Source of the DNA: Pipra filicauda | Lineage: Eukaryota; Chordata; Aves; Passeriformes; Pipridae | Length of the DNA stretch: 64,000 nucleotides | Direction of reading: 5' to 3' | Assembly (NCBI RefSeq): GCF_003945595.2 | Contig: NW_024104532.1 | Location: 7,501,501 to 7,565,500 of the forward strand | In this document: positions 1 through 11,340 of the stretch, in pieces | Position numbering within the stretch: position 1 is the first letter of the stretch | Layout of the letters: each line of letters begins with the position of its first letter | Made by a program: the position numbers and the translations under genes | The notes under the pieces: generated by a model | The model's input: the letters and a program-made list of their open reading frames with translations, nothing else | Database searches by the model: none | Told to the model about the DNA's origin: nothing

Positions 1-3000
1 TCAGGGTTTTTTTCCTTTTCTTTCTTTCTTTTATAAACTCTGACTGAATTTCTTATGGTTTATTCTTCATCCACCTATAAAACGCTTTAATATTTTAATT
101 TATTTAAGGCTGCTAAAATTACTGACTTTCACAATATTCAGAATTTTTAGCTGTACAGAGTGAGCAAAAGTCTCTGCCTGAATATATAACTGAATATATA
201 CTGCTAAGCCAGCAGCACTAAGAGAAGTGTAATAGCCAAAAATTACTTGTGCTGTTACAGTTCATAAAGTCTTGCTCATCTGATGAGGAAACCTTTACCA
301 TGAACTTAATACAAGTGGAATCTGAGCTGTTTAACATTCCTAGTCCCTTAAATGCACTTTAAAGCAGCATCTGATTCTTCAGCTCTCCTATAACCTGTGC
401 CAGACTTGAACAGCCACACTCACCTGTGTTCGGTTTCTGCTTAATATTTTCACTCGATATATTTAAATGTGGCTTATATACATAGCAAATAAACTGTTTA
501 TCATTTATGGTCCTTTTGACTTTTTTTTTTTGTTCAATTTGAAGCTCTTAAAAGTGTGTTGAGGAAGAAAACTTCCTTAATGTGAACAGAGTCACTTCAA
601 TTACACCTGCTGTTGTCATCTAGTTGTGTGCAAGTCAGTTTGAACGAAGAGTAGTTTAACTGAGAACTGAACTTTTTTAAACAGCTGTACATATGCTGTG
701 TGTATGTGGGGAAAAAGAATCAAAGTCCTCATCCCAGTTCTTGGAGAACTCGATGTGTAAACCTTCATCTGATTCAGATGGCCAAATTTTTCACATGCAA
801 AGATTCATCAGAAACCTCAGGAAATCTTCAAGTTCCTCTGTAAAAGGTCAAAATGAATTTTCTGAGTGGAAAAATTGCTGATCCAAGTCAGTTTCTCAGC
901 TATTTATCCCTAATAAAGGGACACTAAAAATTGCATGTTATTAAAATATTATGACTTGGTGGGGGAAGAGGGTGATCATCTTAATGAGGAAAAGCAGAAA
1001 AACTGTCCCCTGCTTCCATGTTTATTTTCCAGACTCTCTTTTTTTTAGATAAAGTATTCTGCTCAGTTAAAAAAAAGATCATTTTTCTAAAAATCGTGGG
1101 AAAGAAAGAGAACATCAGAACACCAACTATTATTATATGGGTAGCTAGAGAGAGGGATCACATTGCTATGAGTCCCAGAGTTTTTGTTAAACTACTGATG
1201 TCTTTTCTATTTAGATACATATAAAATAAACAACACAAATTTAATACACATATATAATATATATAAATAAATGTAATTGATTTTCTGATAAAAACTGTAG
1301 CCTTTATTCCAAATTTATTAGCATTATTCTCATTTATAATTATATTGATATTCTCCATTGTAACACAAACACAATTGGAGTCCTCATATTATTAAAAAAA
1401 AATATATCAAATCTGGAGAACAATTATTCATTGTAGTTGCCTGTAATCTTCCAGAATCTTTTTCCTTTTTGTGCAGATATTTTCTTATAAGTACATTAAT
1501 AAAGAGCAAATCTAAACAAGATAAGAAGAAAAAATTGGAAGCCTTCTCAATACATTTTCTTCCTCACAGCAGGAATTACAAAATAATTTTGTTTCTTTTT
1601 TCCAGTTCTTTGCTGTTGCCCAGCCAACACCTGAGGGATCACAAACAAACCTGAGAGTAAGTAATTAAAATTCAAAGCTTCAGCATTCAGATACTTTTTA
1701 TACTTTCTTTTGCTTCCAACTAGCAAAGAATTTTCCAGACAAGCTTTTAATTAACAGGTGAGTTTAATTGATATGTGAATTTTCTGCAAATGGGAAGGAT
1801 ATCAGTGAGTAGTAGGGGAGGACTCTTTCATACTCACAGTTTAAGACCATTAGTTTATTTTCACATTGATGAATCTGTTTTCTTCAGTGAGTAAATAAAA
1901 CAGAAAATACAAGTATTGGGAAGAGCTGAGGTGGAGTTAACTAGAATGATGCTGTAATTCATAGCACCTCCTCACAGCAAACTCTGCCTCAGCTCTGCCT
2001 GACAGAGATTAGCCTCTGGTCTCGGATGAAAAACAAGTGATGGAAATTCATAGGCACCATAAGCAGTCTGTTGTGCTTAAATAAACTGCATTGATTTCAT
2101 TAGGTTGGGACTAATTTCACCTAAGTTCACCCAAGAAATACAGGTGTCCATTTGATTTGTATTCCAGCCAGTGGAGAGTCAGAAGTGTTGTTGAATCCTA
2201 CTTAAAATGAGAAGAGTCACCTTCTGTAGGTGGCTAAAAGTCTGGTGTTAAAATGCCCTAATTTAGACCACTACAATTAATTTTCTAACATGAATCTTCC
2301 TTGCTGCAGTTGGGTTGTTTGTGGGTTTCTATTGGTTGGTTTTTTTGGCTTACCAGGCTTGTGGAATTGTAAGTGTGGTTTGTGTTTTTGGGGGCTTTTA
2401 AAATGGTTGATTTCTGAAAGCAGACCAAAATGTTGTGCAATTTGATCATGCACTCTTTGTTGTGAAATCAGCTGTTTCAAGACACTTAAGCCATGCAGTG
2501 CACTGGGGGCATTTTATGAGTTAGAGAATCAACCAGCCAAAGAGTTTCCTGTGATTTAAGGCAGCGGTAGGACAGCACACCCACTTGTTCATGGAAAGGT
2601 TTCTTTCCTCCTCCTCCATTACTGCTCCAGCTCCACGAGTCTGGTGGGAGAGTTGGGGAGGAAACAACAGTGCAGTGTAGTTAACATGCTCTGACATGGA
2701 GTTCCTTATTTTCATCTTCCCGACGCTCTTTTTGGGTATTTGTTGCTATATTTATTTAACTCAGTATACTTACGTGTGTAAGAAAGGGATTTCCTTGAGC
2801 AAGAGTGATGTAATTGGGTATTTAATATAAAATTGTCTTGCAATTGGATTGTGCAAGCTCCCACATGCGTATTTATAAATTCTTTTATTCTTGTGAAGAC
2901 AGCCTAGCTTTTCTCTGAGAGTATTTAGTCTGTCTTTGTGAAATACAATCTTTCCTGGAAGAAAAACATAGAGATTAGTATTAAAAAAATGTATTTTTCA

Positions 3001-4698
3001 GTGAAGCACATTTCTTGTAATAAACATTAAAATTACTCCAGCCTTTCACATAACTTTTAGAATTTTCCATTATATAGTTCCTTTCGGTTAAAACTAAGGA
3101 TATGGTTAAATAGGACGTGATATTGGATTTGTAAGGAAAGACCCAGCAGTTTTCTGCTGCAGAAAATATCAGGTACACATTTTAGGAAAAGTGTCAAGCT
3201 GTCTTTCCAAAGTTATTGTTGTCCCTTAGAAACTTCATCCCTCCTTCCTCACAGGCAGTGGAAAGGAATAGTCTTTCCTGAGGGCTTTCTGGCGGGATGG
3301 AAACAGGAGACAACTTTTGTCTGTGTGTTAATCAGCAGAGGGACAGTGTCATATGCAGCACTTGGCCTCTCCTGGGATCATAATATTCTGGCTGTAGGGT
3401 GGCCTTTGGCTTGGTTGCAGTCAGCATGTTGTAACTTTGCTGGTTATATTTGACAGTGAAGTGGGGGGTTGCTTCTTTTACTTTTTTGGGGGGGTTGTTT
3501 GGTTTTGTTTAGCATGCAGTTGAATCTATGGATTACTTGGAGTAAGCAAAGGGGAGATTTTTGTTATTTTCTGTGTCAGACCTCTGAAATTCAGGCTTAG
3601 GATGTTGCCTTTCTGTCTTGATGGTTTATTTTGTTTGGTATCAATTACATTTATTTTTTTTTCCTGTTCAACATATTAAAAAAAAACTAAAAAAGGCAAA
3701 GTGGTAGGAAAGGGCTGTGCAATGTAATCTGCTGATGCTACTTAACTCCATCTCTCAGCACATGAAAACCTGCCTGCTTCATGAAAAGCACAGCTCATTT
3801 AATTAGCCCCTCATTTCCACGAATCTCATAGTCCAAATGTATCCTCCTGTCAAATGGGCTTGCCTTTATAAGCTGCAATCCATCACAGCCATGATAGAGG
3901 AAGGGAAATTCTAGCTAGAGAAGCATTTTGTTCTCCAATTCCTAGTGCCTACCAAACCAGCTTCCATATTTTTCATTCGCTCTGTGTATTTATTTCTTTA
4001 GAATTAAACATGAGCAATGATGGCTACAACACAGCTATACATGTATAATTAGGGTTGTATTTGAGTACATAAACTTAAATTTTGAGGCTCAGACAAGAAC
4101 TTGAGAATTCAACCACCCATCTAATTACCAAACGCTCGTCCCCGTGCACTGACCAGCCAGGGAACGTGTCTCTCTTTCCTTCTAAAACAGATGGAGCTTT
4201 CAGCGTGCTGTAAGGTCACCAAATTCAAGCTGTTACAAACCAAAAACCAATTCCAAAGTTTTTCAGCTCTCACAGAGATGGCTTTGCCAAGCAACCCACT
4301 CTGCTGTAAAGTGGAGGAGCGGGTGTAGCAGACACAGTGGTGGCAGAATGTCACCGGGCGTCCGGGAGGCTGATCTAAGTCACTGCTTGGGACCAATCCA
4401 AGGATAGGAGAGCAAAGGCTTAAAGCCACCTTTAACTTCCCAGGAGTTGAATTTGGCATCATAACTCTAACCCAAAGAGCTGGCTCAAAGCTTTATGAAA
4501 TTGTAGAATATGTGAGAGCAAGCTGTGAAGATTTAATCCAGATAATATCACAGTGGTATAACGATGGGCTGGGGTAGCAACTGGGAGATTTGGCAGGGGC
4601 TGTGTTGTAAGATGGCCAGCATTTCCTTCTCCAGGGTTATTATTTCTTTGTTAAAATAAAAGATAGGTTGTTAAAACAAATATTTTCCAAGTATTTCA
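1..4698. other. Single-copy A+T-rich DNA, no recognised gene
   Basis: Intergenic or intronic DNA. Stop codons are frequent in all frames and the open stretches present are short and resemble no family I know. It contains several T- and A-homopolymer runs and one splice-bounded candidate exon (1606-1656, listed separately). I see no transposable element, RNA gene or promoter-like GC-rich block here. Confidence 0.6.
1606..1656 (+). other. Candidate 51-nt exon (possible in-frame microexon)
   Basis: A pyrimidine-rich tract ending in TTTTTTCCAG lies directly before 1606 and a near-consensus donor AGA|GTAAGT lies at 1657. The enclosed 51 nt is a multiple of three and is open only in phase 0, reading FFAVAQPTPEGSQTNLR; the other two phases contain stops. 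An alternatively spliced neuronal-type microexon would look like this. I do not recognise the peptide, and vertebrate introns hold many pseudoexons of similar quality, so this is only a candidate. No adjacent exon of the same frame could be tied to it. Confidence 0.25.
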
Positions 4699-4699
4699 C

Positions 4700-4910
4700 C
4701 GTATACTGAACAGTGAGCACCGCTGTACACTGAGAAACAAATTAATGAATCAAACATTGCAGCACTATCCACAGGGGCTCGTTTAAAAGCAAATGCATGA
4801 CAGAGCTGGAAACCAGCTTAAATGCAAATGAGCCAATGTGATGAAATCTGTAATGTTTGATTCATTAATTTGTCTCTCATCGTACAGCAGTGATCATTGT
4901 TTAGTGTGTG
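4700..4910. repeat. Long imperfect palindrome, possible conserved hairpin element
   Basis: The arms 4706-4762 and 4848-4904 are inverted copies of each other: 49 of 57 positions match, and three of the eight differences would be G·U pairs in + strand RNA. The core CAAATTAATGAATCAAACAT is identical in both arms. Weaker pairing continues outward to about 4700/4910 and inward, where GGCTCGTTT faces AATGAGCC, and the apex is a perfect AGCTGG-AAA-CCAGCT stem-loop (4804-4818). A POU octamer ATGCAAAT sits at 4822-4829. The whole segment could therefore fold as one hairpin of about 200 nt. It resembles ancient foldback repeats that became conserved non-coding elements (the Eulor/UCON type), or a MITE-like remnant; assignment to a named family is inference. 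No coding potential is visible. Confidence 0.75.
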
Positions 4911-7900
4911 CTACTAATGAAAGACTTTTGTAGATAAGGATTTCCAACTTTCTAGATGAACTTTAATTTAAAGTACGGTTCTGTCACAAAACCTTTCATG
5001 ACCATGAGATTCTTGCATCTGTACTAATTATTTTCATAAAAAGTAATATTTAACATATATAGTAGTTTTCTTGCTATGTAGGCTAGCAGATGGAAAGAAG
5101 GAGAGCCAGCATCATCTGATCCTCTAGTTTTCCAAAGGCCACCAGCAGTTAATATGTTATAGTTAAAAGAAGAAAAACACCAGAAAAAATAAAATCTTGG
5201 CTATGTGATGAAATAGAAAAGCCCCCCTCCCAGTCTTTAGAAAGAGTTACATTCCAAATTTTAATCTACAGTAGAATCACAACTGAATGCCCAAAAGGGG
5301 TGGAGGAGGGTGGTCAGTGCTGTTGTTCCCCTTTTGTAGAAGTTAAACTGTGAAATGTCAGTTTGATGGATATTCTGGTAATGTAAATTCAGTTCTGCAT
5401 AGCAGTGACATCAGCCTCTATTTTTCTGCTCCTTAACTCTCAGCCTGGAGTTGTGACTGTTCTCAGTCGTTCACATGACTGTAAGATTGGGGAAGACAGA
5501 ACAGAAAAGGATTGTCAAATTAAATAGCCACTGTAAAGCATTTATCAATTTGGGCTCTAATGGCAAACAAAATTCTACTTCAGTCTTAGCATTTACAGCC
5601 TTAACTAGAGAAATTTTTACAGGGTGGTGGTTTTTTGCTGGTTTTTGGTTTGGTTTGGTTTTTTGGTGATTTTTTTTTTTGTTAGGATTGATCAATATGA
5701 TGATGGCTTTGATTAGGAAGGATCTCCACGTGACATTTTAGAGAGATGAGTGGCATTAACCTCACAGCACAGCACACCAGAAAAAAAGAAAGAGAGAAGT
5801 CTTTTGTCACATATCAGCAGCACATAATAAAAAACTGGCTTGCTTAGGAATCACATTTCTGAGATTCTTGTTCCAAATCCAAACATGCATCAGGCCAATC
5901 TGTCTATTTATTTCCATTCTGTATTTACAGTGGGGTGACATTTAGGCAAGTAGAGTGCTAATTGCCTTGCAGGTACCTCTCAGTATTGACATCTACAATT
6001 AATCACAAAGCAGGCACACTCTTGATTCCAGCCTACCCATTTTTATCACATCACCATAGAAATGTGAAATATTTACCAGCTTCTGAAGCCATTTTTTTCT
6101 GACAGGACAGTTGCTGCTCTCTTGGCTTTTTCTGAGATTGCAAACTAAGATGTCAAATATTGTCTGCTACAAAGCAGCCAGGTCTTGAGGGCAACTAGAG
6201 AAGGTTGTAATGTCATTAGTAATGACATATAAAGGGTTTTTCTGTGAAAATGACTGTCTAAAATAATAGAAAATCTGGTCCTGCTGTAAACAGAATTTGG
6301 TTTTCATGGCTCACTATGTGCTGAAGCAAAACAATGCACGCTTTTTTCAGCGGCTACCAAAATTACTTGAAAATGAGGATTGAAATAGGTGTTTAGAAAT
6401 GTATGAATCATGTTTGAGATTTCCTCAATGAAAAGTTTCTGGAGTCTTCTGTCCTTAAACGTGGAGTAAGCTGTCAGGATGAAATTTTGGAAAACCAACG
6501 AACGAAAGAAAAAAAAAAACATGTGCAAAGATATTAGAAAGTAAATTCTATGAATATTTCATTTCTGTTTTCATCCAACATTGAACATGTGTTAGACTTC
6601 AATTTTTTTGCTTAAATCTCTTTTTCTATATATAGCTTTTTCTGTGCTAGCCACTTAGTTTTTAGCTTCCCCAGCACCATTTAAACTCCATTTCTGCCTA
6701 CCATCCTATCTTAGTGTATCTCAATGGTGCTATTTATTCTCTCAGGATTCAAAATTATTTTGAAATGTCTAGGAAGAAAATAGCTAATTTTTTAGTCCAT
6801 TAATAGCTAGTTCTGTTCTGCTAAAACCAGTGGCAAAAATCCTCCTTGTGTCAGTGATTCACAGCCAAGACCCAAGAATGCTGCAGTGTATTTTGCATCA
6901 AACCATAGCTTTACCTGCCTGTTTTCCTTTAATTCAGTTAAAAATAATTTTTGTAGCTGTTTTTGAACTTAGCAAACCAGTATTTTGTGTATTAGCTGCA
7001 TATTCTACCCTAGAACCAGTAGGACATTTAACTACCTATTCTGTGTCCCTCTTTTTGAATGCATTGCCCCCTATTCTCTGTGATTAGAAATACAATATCG
7101 AGTGAGTTTTCCACCCAGGGCATGATGATTTGTGTGGCTTCTCTCTGACAAGACAACTGTGCATTTTCTGGGTAGGCATGGGAGCAGTGTGACAAAGAGC
7201 TGGGCAGGGGAGCTGTTGTGCCTTCCAGCCCAGAGGTAAAGTGCAGGTGTGCTGCTGGAGATACATCTGGGAGGAACACAGCATGAGGGTTGGAGAGACA
7301 GGCTCAGGAGCTGGCTGGAGGCAGCCAATGGTCTTGAAATATTCATTTGCTTTAGTCACTCAACTGTTTGCACAGTTTTGGCACCAAAGGGTTAACGCAG
7401 GAACAACAGGAACAGAGAGTAAGTTAATTTTGTGCATGGAGGGATTTTTTTTTTTGGTCTTTCTTCCTTTGTGTTTTTTGTATTATTCATTTCTGTCTAT
7501 TGTAGTAGAGTCTTTGAAGTCCTACCTAGCATGCTGGTTTTTTCTTCAAAAACAGTTTTGGCTTATTTTGAGATTCACAGCTTCGTTGTGGCTCTTATGT
7601 TGATGAAGCATTTTCTCATGGTCATGTTTATTTCCATTTGTGGATCTATTGCTTCTCTCCTGAACGTTGTTCTATTTCTTAGCAGCCTCTTTTCACCATC
7701 TCTTTTAGCATGTCCAATCCTTTACATCAGTCTTTTGGAGGGTTTAATTCCTCAATTCTTCAGCTGATGGTATCAGACCTGTTTATGTTACTGGGCACAG
7801 CCAAAGAATTATAACTTGTATGCGCCGTTCCGCTTCATGCACATGTTTATTAGTAAGCCAGTAATGTTGTAAGAAGTTGCACCAGTCATTGCCTGATGTA

Positions 7901-8865
7901 GTGTGCAAAAATTACAGGAGAGTAATTCAAAAACGTGTTATCTCAAGAGAACTCTCTCTTCAAGCTACGGCAGGTGGTTTTAGCTAGTTAAAGAAAACTT
8001 TTTAAAAACTCTCCCTTTTCAGGTTATTTTAAGGTGTTGTAGAAGTTTTACAAAATCAAAAGGTGTTATTGCAAAACAACTGAACTAACCACTTCACCAG
8101 CCACTAGAGATTTGATTTCAGCATTTTCCAGAGTGTTTCCGTTGAACAACAAAATGTTGCACTTTACTCACATTCTGGTTTAATGTTATGCAAAGTAGCT
8201 TTCAAAAGGGACAGTCACTGCTTGTAGTCCACAGTCTATATCCAAGGACATTTTTAGTTTTTTCCATTAAGTGTTTAGGAAATGACTTTGTAGTTTATGT
8301 ATAGGCACGAGAAAACAAAGAAACTCAAAACTAATACAAAAGTTGCTGTTGTGTACAAATATTTCCAAGGTAACTGACCTGTATGTTTAAGATCTTGGAC
8401 GAGCAAGCATTGGGATGGTTTGAAGGCTCCAACAAGGTGTGAACAGTTCCCTGGTTACTACACCACACCACAGGCTGCTCTGTCTGAGGAGTGCAAAGAT
8501 CTCTGAGCTCAGGAGCTGGGAGCATTCCTGGCAGGATTCCTGGCAGGATTTCTGGCAGGGCTGCAGCTGCCTGTGTACAGCACTGTCTGAGTGCCACTGT
8601 GCCCTGGCTGATGTAAAACAGATTCTCTGGGCTAATGCTGTTCCGTGGAGTCCCAAATGGCAGTGAAGTTTGTTAGTTTTATTCTTGTCATCTTTTTTAA
8701 GGCTCTGCTCTAAACAGACTGCAGTATATGACAGAAAGGTTGAATGACTGGTTTTCTTGAAGTACAACAAACTTTAATTTCAAAAGATATTTTAATTGGA
8801 GCTGAGCTGGGAAAGATCATGAGAAACATCTACACTCTACTGGAAATTTAGCTGTCATGGCCAGC
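4911..8865. other. Single-copy DNA, no recognised gene
   Basis: A+T-rich sequence with low-complexity T/G runs (for example 5620-5685, rich in GGTTT and poly-T) and a slightly GC-richer patch near 7.1-7.35 kb. Open frames here overlap each other on opposite strands and match nothing I recognise. A small 12-bp repeat at 8524-8559 is listed separately. Confidence 0.6.
8524..8559 (+). repeat. Short 12-bp tandem repeat, three units
   Basis: Three consecutive units of ATTCCTGGCAGG (the third starts ATTT), at 8524-8535, 8536-8547 and 8548-8559. Twelve is a multiple of three, so the frame is kept, but no gene is supported here. Probably replication slippage. Confidence 0.85.
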
Positions 8866-9048
8866 TTCTCCCTAGCCATAGAGCCTTGACAAAAAGAAAT
8901 AAAATCTTTGCTCTAAGGGCAGTCCAACACTGGAGCAGGCTGCTCAGACAGGTTGTGGAATGTCCATCCTTGCATTCTTTCAAGTCTGTGTTGATCTCAG
9001 GGTTGGGACAGACAACTTCCCAAGGTCCCATCCAGGCTCAGTTGTTGT
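8866..9048 (+). mobile_element. CR1 LINE fragment, 3' end, + orientation
   Basis: The stretch reads through the conserved CR1 tail: CACTGGAGCAGGCTGCTCAGACAGGTTGTGGA-type wording, then CCATCC and a TTCAA segment, ending in the TTCCCAAGGTCCCATCCAGG-like terminus that CR1 elements of birds carry. The copy is 5'-truncated to less than 200 bp, as is usual for LINEs, and has drifted well away from the usual wording, so it is not young. It carries no intact coding sequence. Confidence 0.88.
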
Positions 9049-10689
9049 CATCTCCTCTGTTGGTAACCCCACACATTGTCTGTGCTGCCTTTTCCAGCAG
9101 GGAACTGTTCAGGAATAACAGCACTGCTTAACTTGCAGTCAGCACCTTCCTGGGAATGAATCTCACAGTATCTCTGAAAGGAGATACAGGTGATTTGGGG
9201 GGTAACTGGCACAGAGTGAGCTGAAGGAACCTGTTAAAGGTTACCCAGCTGGGTAGTTGAAGAGTTGGTGAGAGCCAACAAATCTCCTGCTTCCCAGTGC
9301 TGTTCCCTTTCTACGTGGTGTATAATTGTAGAGGTGCATGGGCTGGCTGCAGGTGTGTTCCTGAGCCACATGGCATCATCCTAAAGACCCAGGAGGAGAG
9401 CAGCTGCTGCTGTGGTCCTGTGCCCGTGGACTCCTCAGCAGGGCTGATTGGTTTGGATCAGGCTGCCCCAGGCAGACTGGTTCTGGTTCTGGCTACCTTG
9501 TTCTGGGCCACACAAGTCCACTGCATCATCCTCAGGTCTATGTCCTGGACTTGCCTGCTGCTGTTCCATGAGAGGGGCAATTTAGTTTTGTGTTCATGTC
9601 ATAAAGAGGTTACTAGATTTTTTTTTTTACCATGCTTTACAGAAATACTTCTGAGAAAACATGGAAACCCAATGAGTATTAAAATCTCCTGTCTGTCAGA
9701 GAAAGCACAGGAGCCAGAACTGGCCTCTGAACCAGTCATCTGAGAAGCTTAAAGTGCGTAAAAACCCCACAAAGTGAAGTCCATAAAACTAGATGAGCTG
9801 TAGCACCTTATCACAGCATTCTTAGTGCCTTCTAGATATTTCAGGAGAGTGCACAGGAGCTACCCTGCAACTGTTTCCAAACCAAGTAAGTGCTCACAGC
9901 ACACGTTATGATGAGTTATGTGTGGTGTGTAGTTCTTCTTAGAGGCTGGTTCAACCCTTTGTGTAAGTTATGAGTGTTATTAGCAATAGAAATTGATCCC
10001 ATGAAAGCAGAATAACATAAATAGATCAGTTCTGAAGACTCATTACCAGGATAAGCGAATACAATGTATTATGTTGTGTAATGGATTCTTTTATTTAATT
10101 TTTAAGTACCACATAGCTGATCAATCAAAAAGCACTAGTACTGTCCATTTTCCTCTCGTGCAAAATTTAATTTAATTCCCGTGAAGGATCTTTAAGAAAT
10201 AATATCAGGAATTGCAGTAAATGTTGAAAGACATTGTACATAAAAACCTCACAGACTTTCTAGTTAGTTAACTGGTCTTTCTTTAGATCTGAGTTTCCCT
10301 TCTTTGTGTTGTAAAACACATGACTAAACCAATTTGGTGTTTAATCCCCAGAATATGCTGTGAACCTCGCCTGTCTGTTTTTGTGTCAGTGCTTACTTGA
10401 CTATGACTCCAGATGTGAAAAAAATGGAATAGTAATAAGTCTCTTGCTTATGTTTGATATGCGATTTTTAGATGGTTTATGCTATTTCCATATATACATT
10501 TGCTGAGAACTAGTCTTTAAAATTACTTTTTACTTATCTTCATGACTCTAGACTTTGAAGTAATACTTCAATGACAGCTGAACTGAGACATTTTAACAGG
10601 GGCTGAACAGACCTCTCGGTATTCTGTACCATGCTAAAGAACTCCTTCCCTCTTGAAAGTTTTATCATGTAGGAGGCTATTAAAGTTAC
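9049..10689. other. Single-copy DNA, no recognised gene
   Basis: A moderately GC-rich patch from about 9.2 to 9.6 kb contains open stretches on the + strand, the longest starting at a non-ATG codon; composition alone explains them. The remainder is A+T-rich. I see no repeat family that I can name here. Confidence 0.5.
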
Positions 10690-11340
10690 GAGTTTAGGCT
10701 GAGGCATGAATAAATCCTGAGTCGTCCTGATGATGTCATTACAGTGGTCAATAAAACACCTGGAAGCAAAGGCTTTCCATGTTAGGAAGATCAGCTAACC
10801 AAATCAGGATACACGAGCAATTAACTCTTTAATTAAGACGAATGGGTGACATTAACCCTCCTTAAACCCTGCTCGTCAGCATTTACAAATAGGAAAAGAC
10901 GGATGTCTCCTTCCCAGGAAATCCAGCTTTTATTTTTCATTCTTTGACAGCGTCTCATTCTTTCCACTTTGTAAACAAATTCGCTGATGAGCACTGCCAA
11001 CCACGGAGATTTAAACAGCCCAGTTCAATCAGTGCTATTGCTCAGAGGTGATGTATATGGATTTAATTTATTTTCTCGGCAAGTTACATTGAATCCATGT
11101 TTCTAATTAAGAAAAAATAAAGGGGTTTTGATGCCCAAATATATAAGATCATATGAATTCAATCAGCATGACATGTCAGAGGCCACATAATTAAGTACTA
11201 TGAAACTTCTTGCCTTTGAAGTGGGTTATTAGTTCCGACAAAGGTGTGTGTGAAGGAATAAAGTCTCAGTTCTCTGTCCTTGCAAATCAGAATAATCTGT
11301 CTGGAAGCAGATAGATTATCTCTCCCTCGTTTTAATACAT
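10690..11340. promoter_or_regulatory. Candidate conserved non-coding element cluster
   Basis: The sequence is non-repetitive and dense in short transcription-factor-like words: TTAATTAA near 10830, CAATTAA, GTCATTA and GGTCAATAAAA around 10738-10755, TGTAAACAAA (forkhead type) near 10970, and TCTAATTAAG near 11101. It lacks open frames and simple repeats. This composition is what distal enhancers near developmental genes look like, but conservation itself cannot be judged from one genome. Confidence 0.35.
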
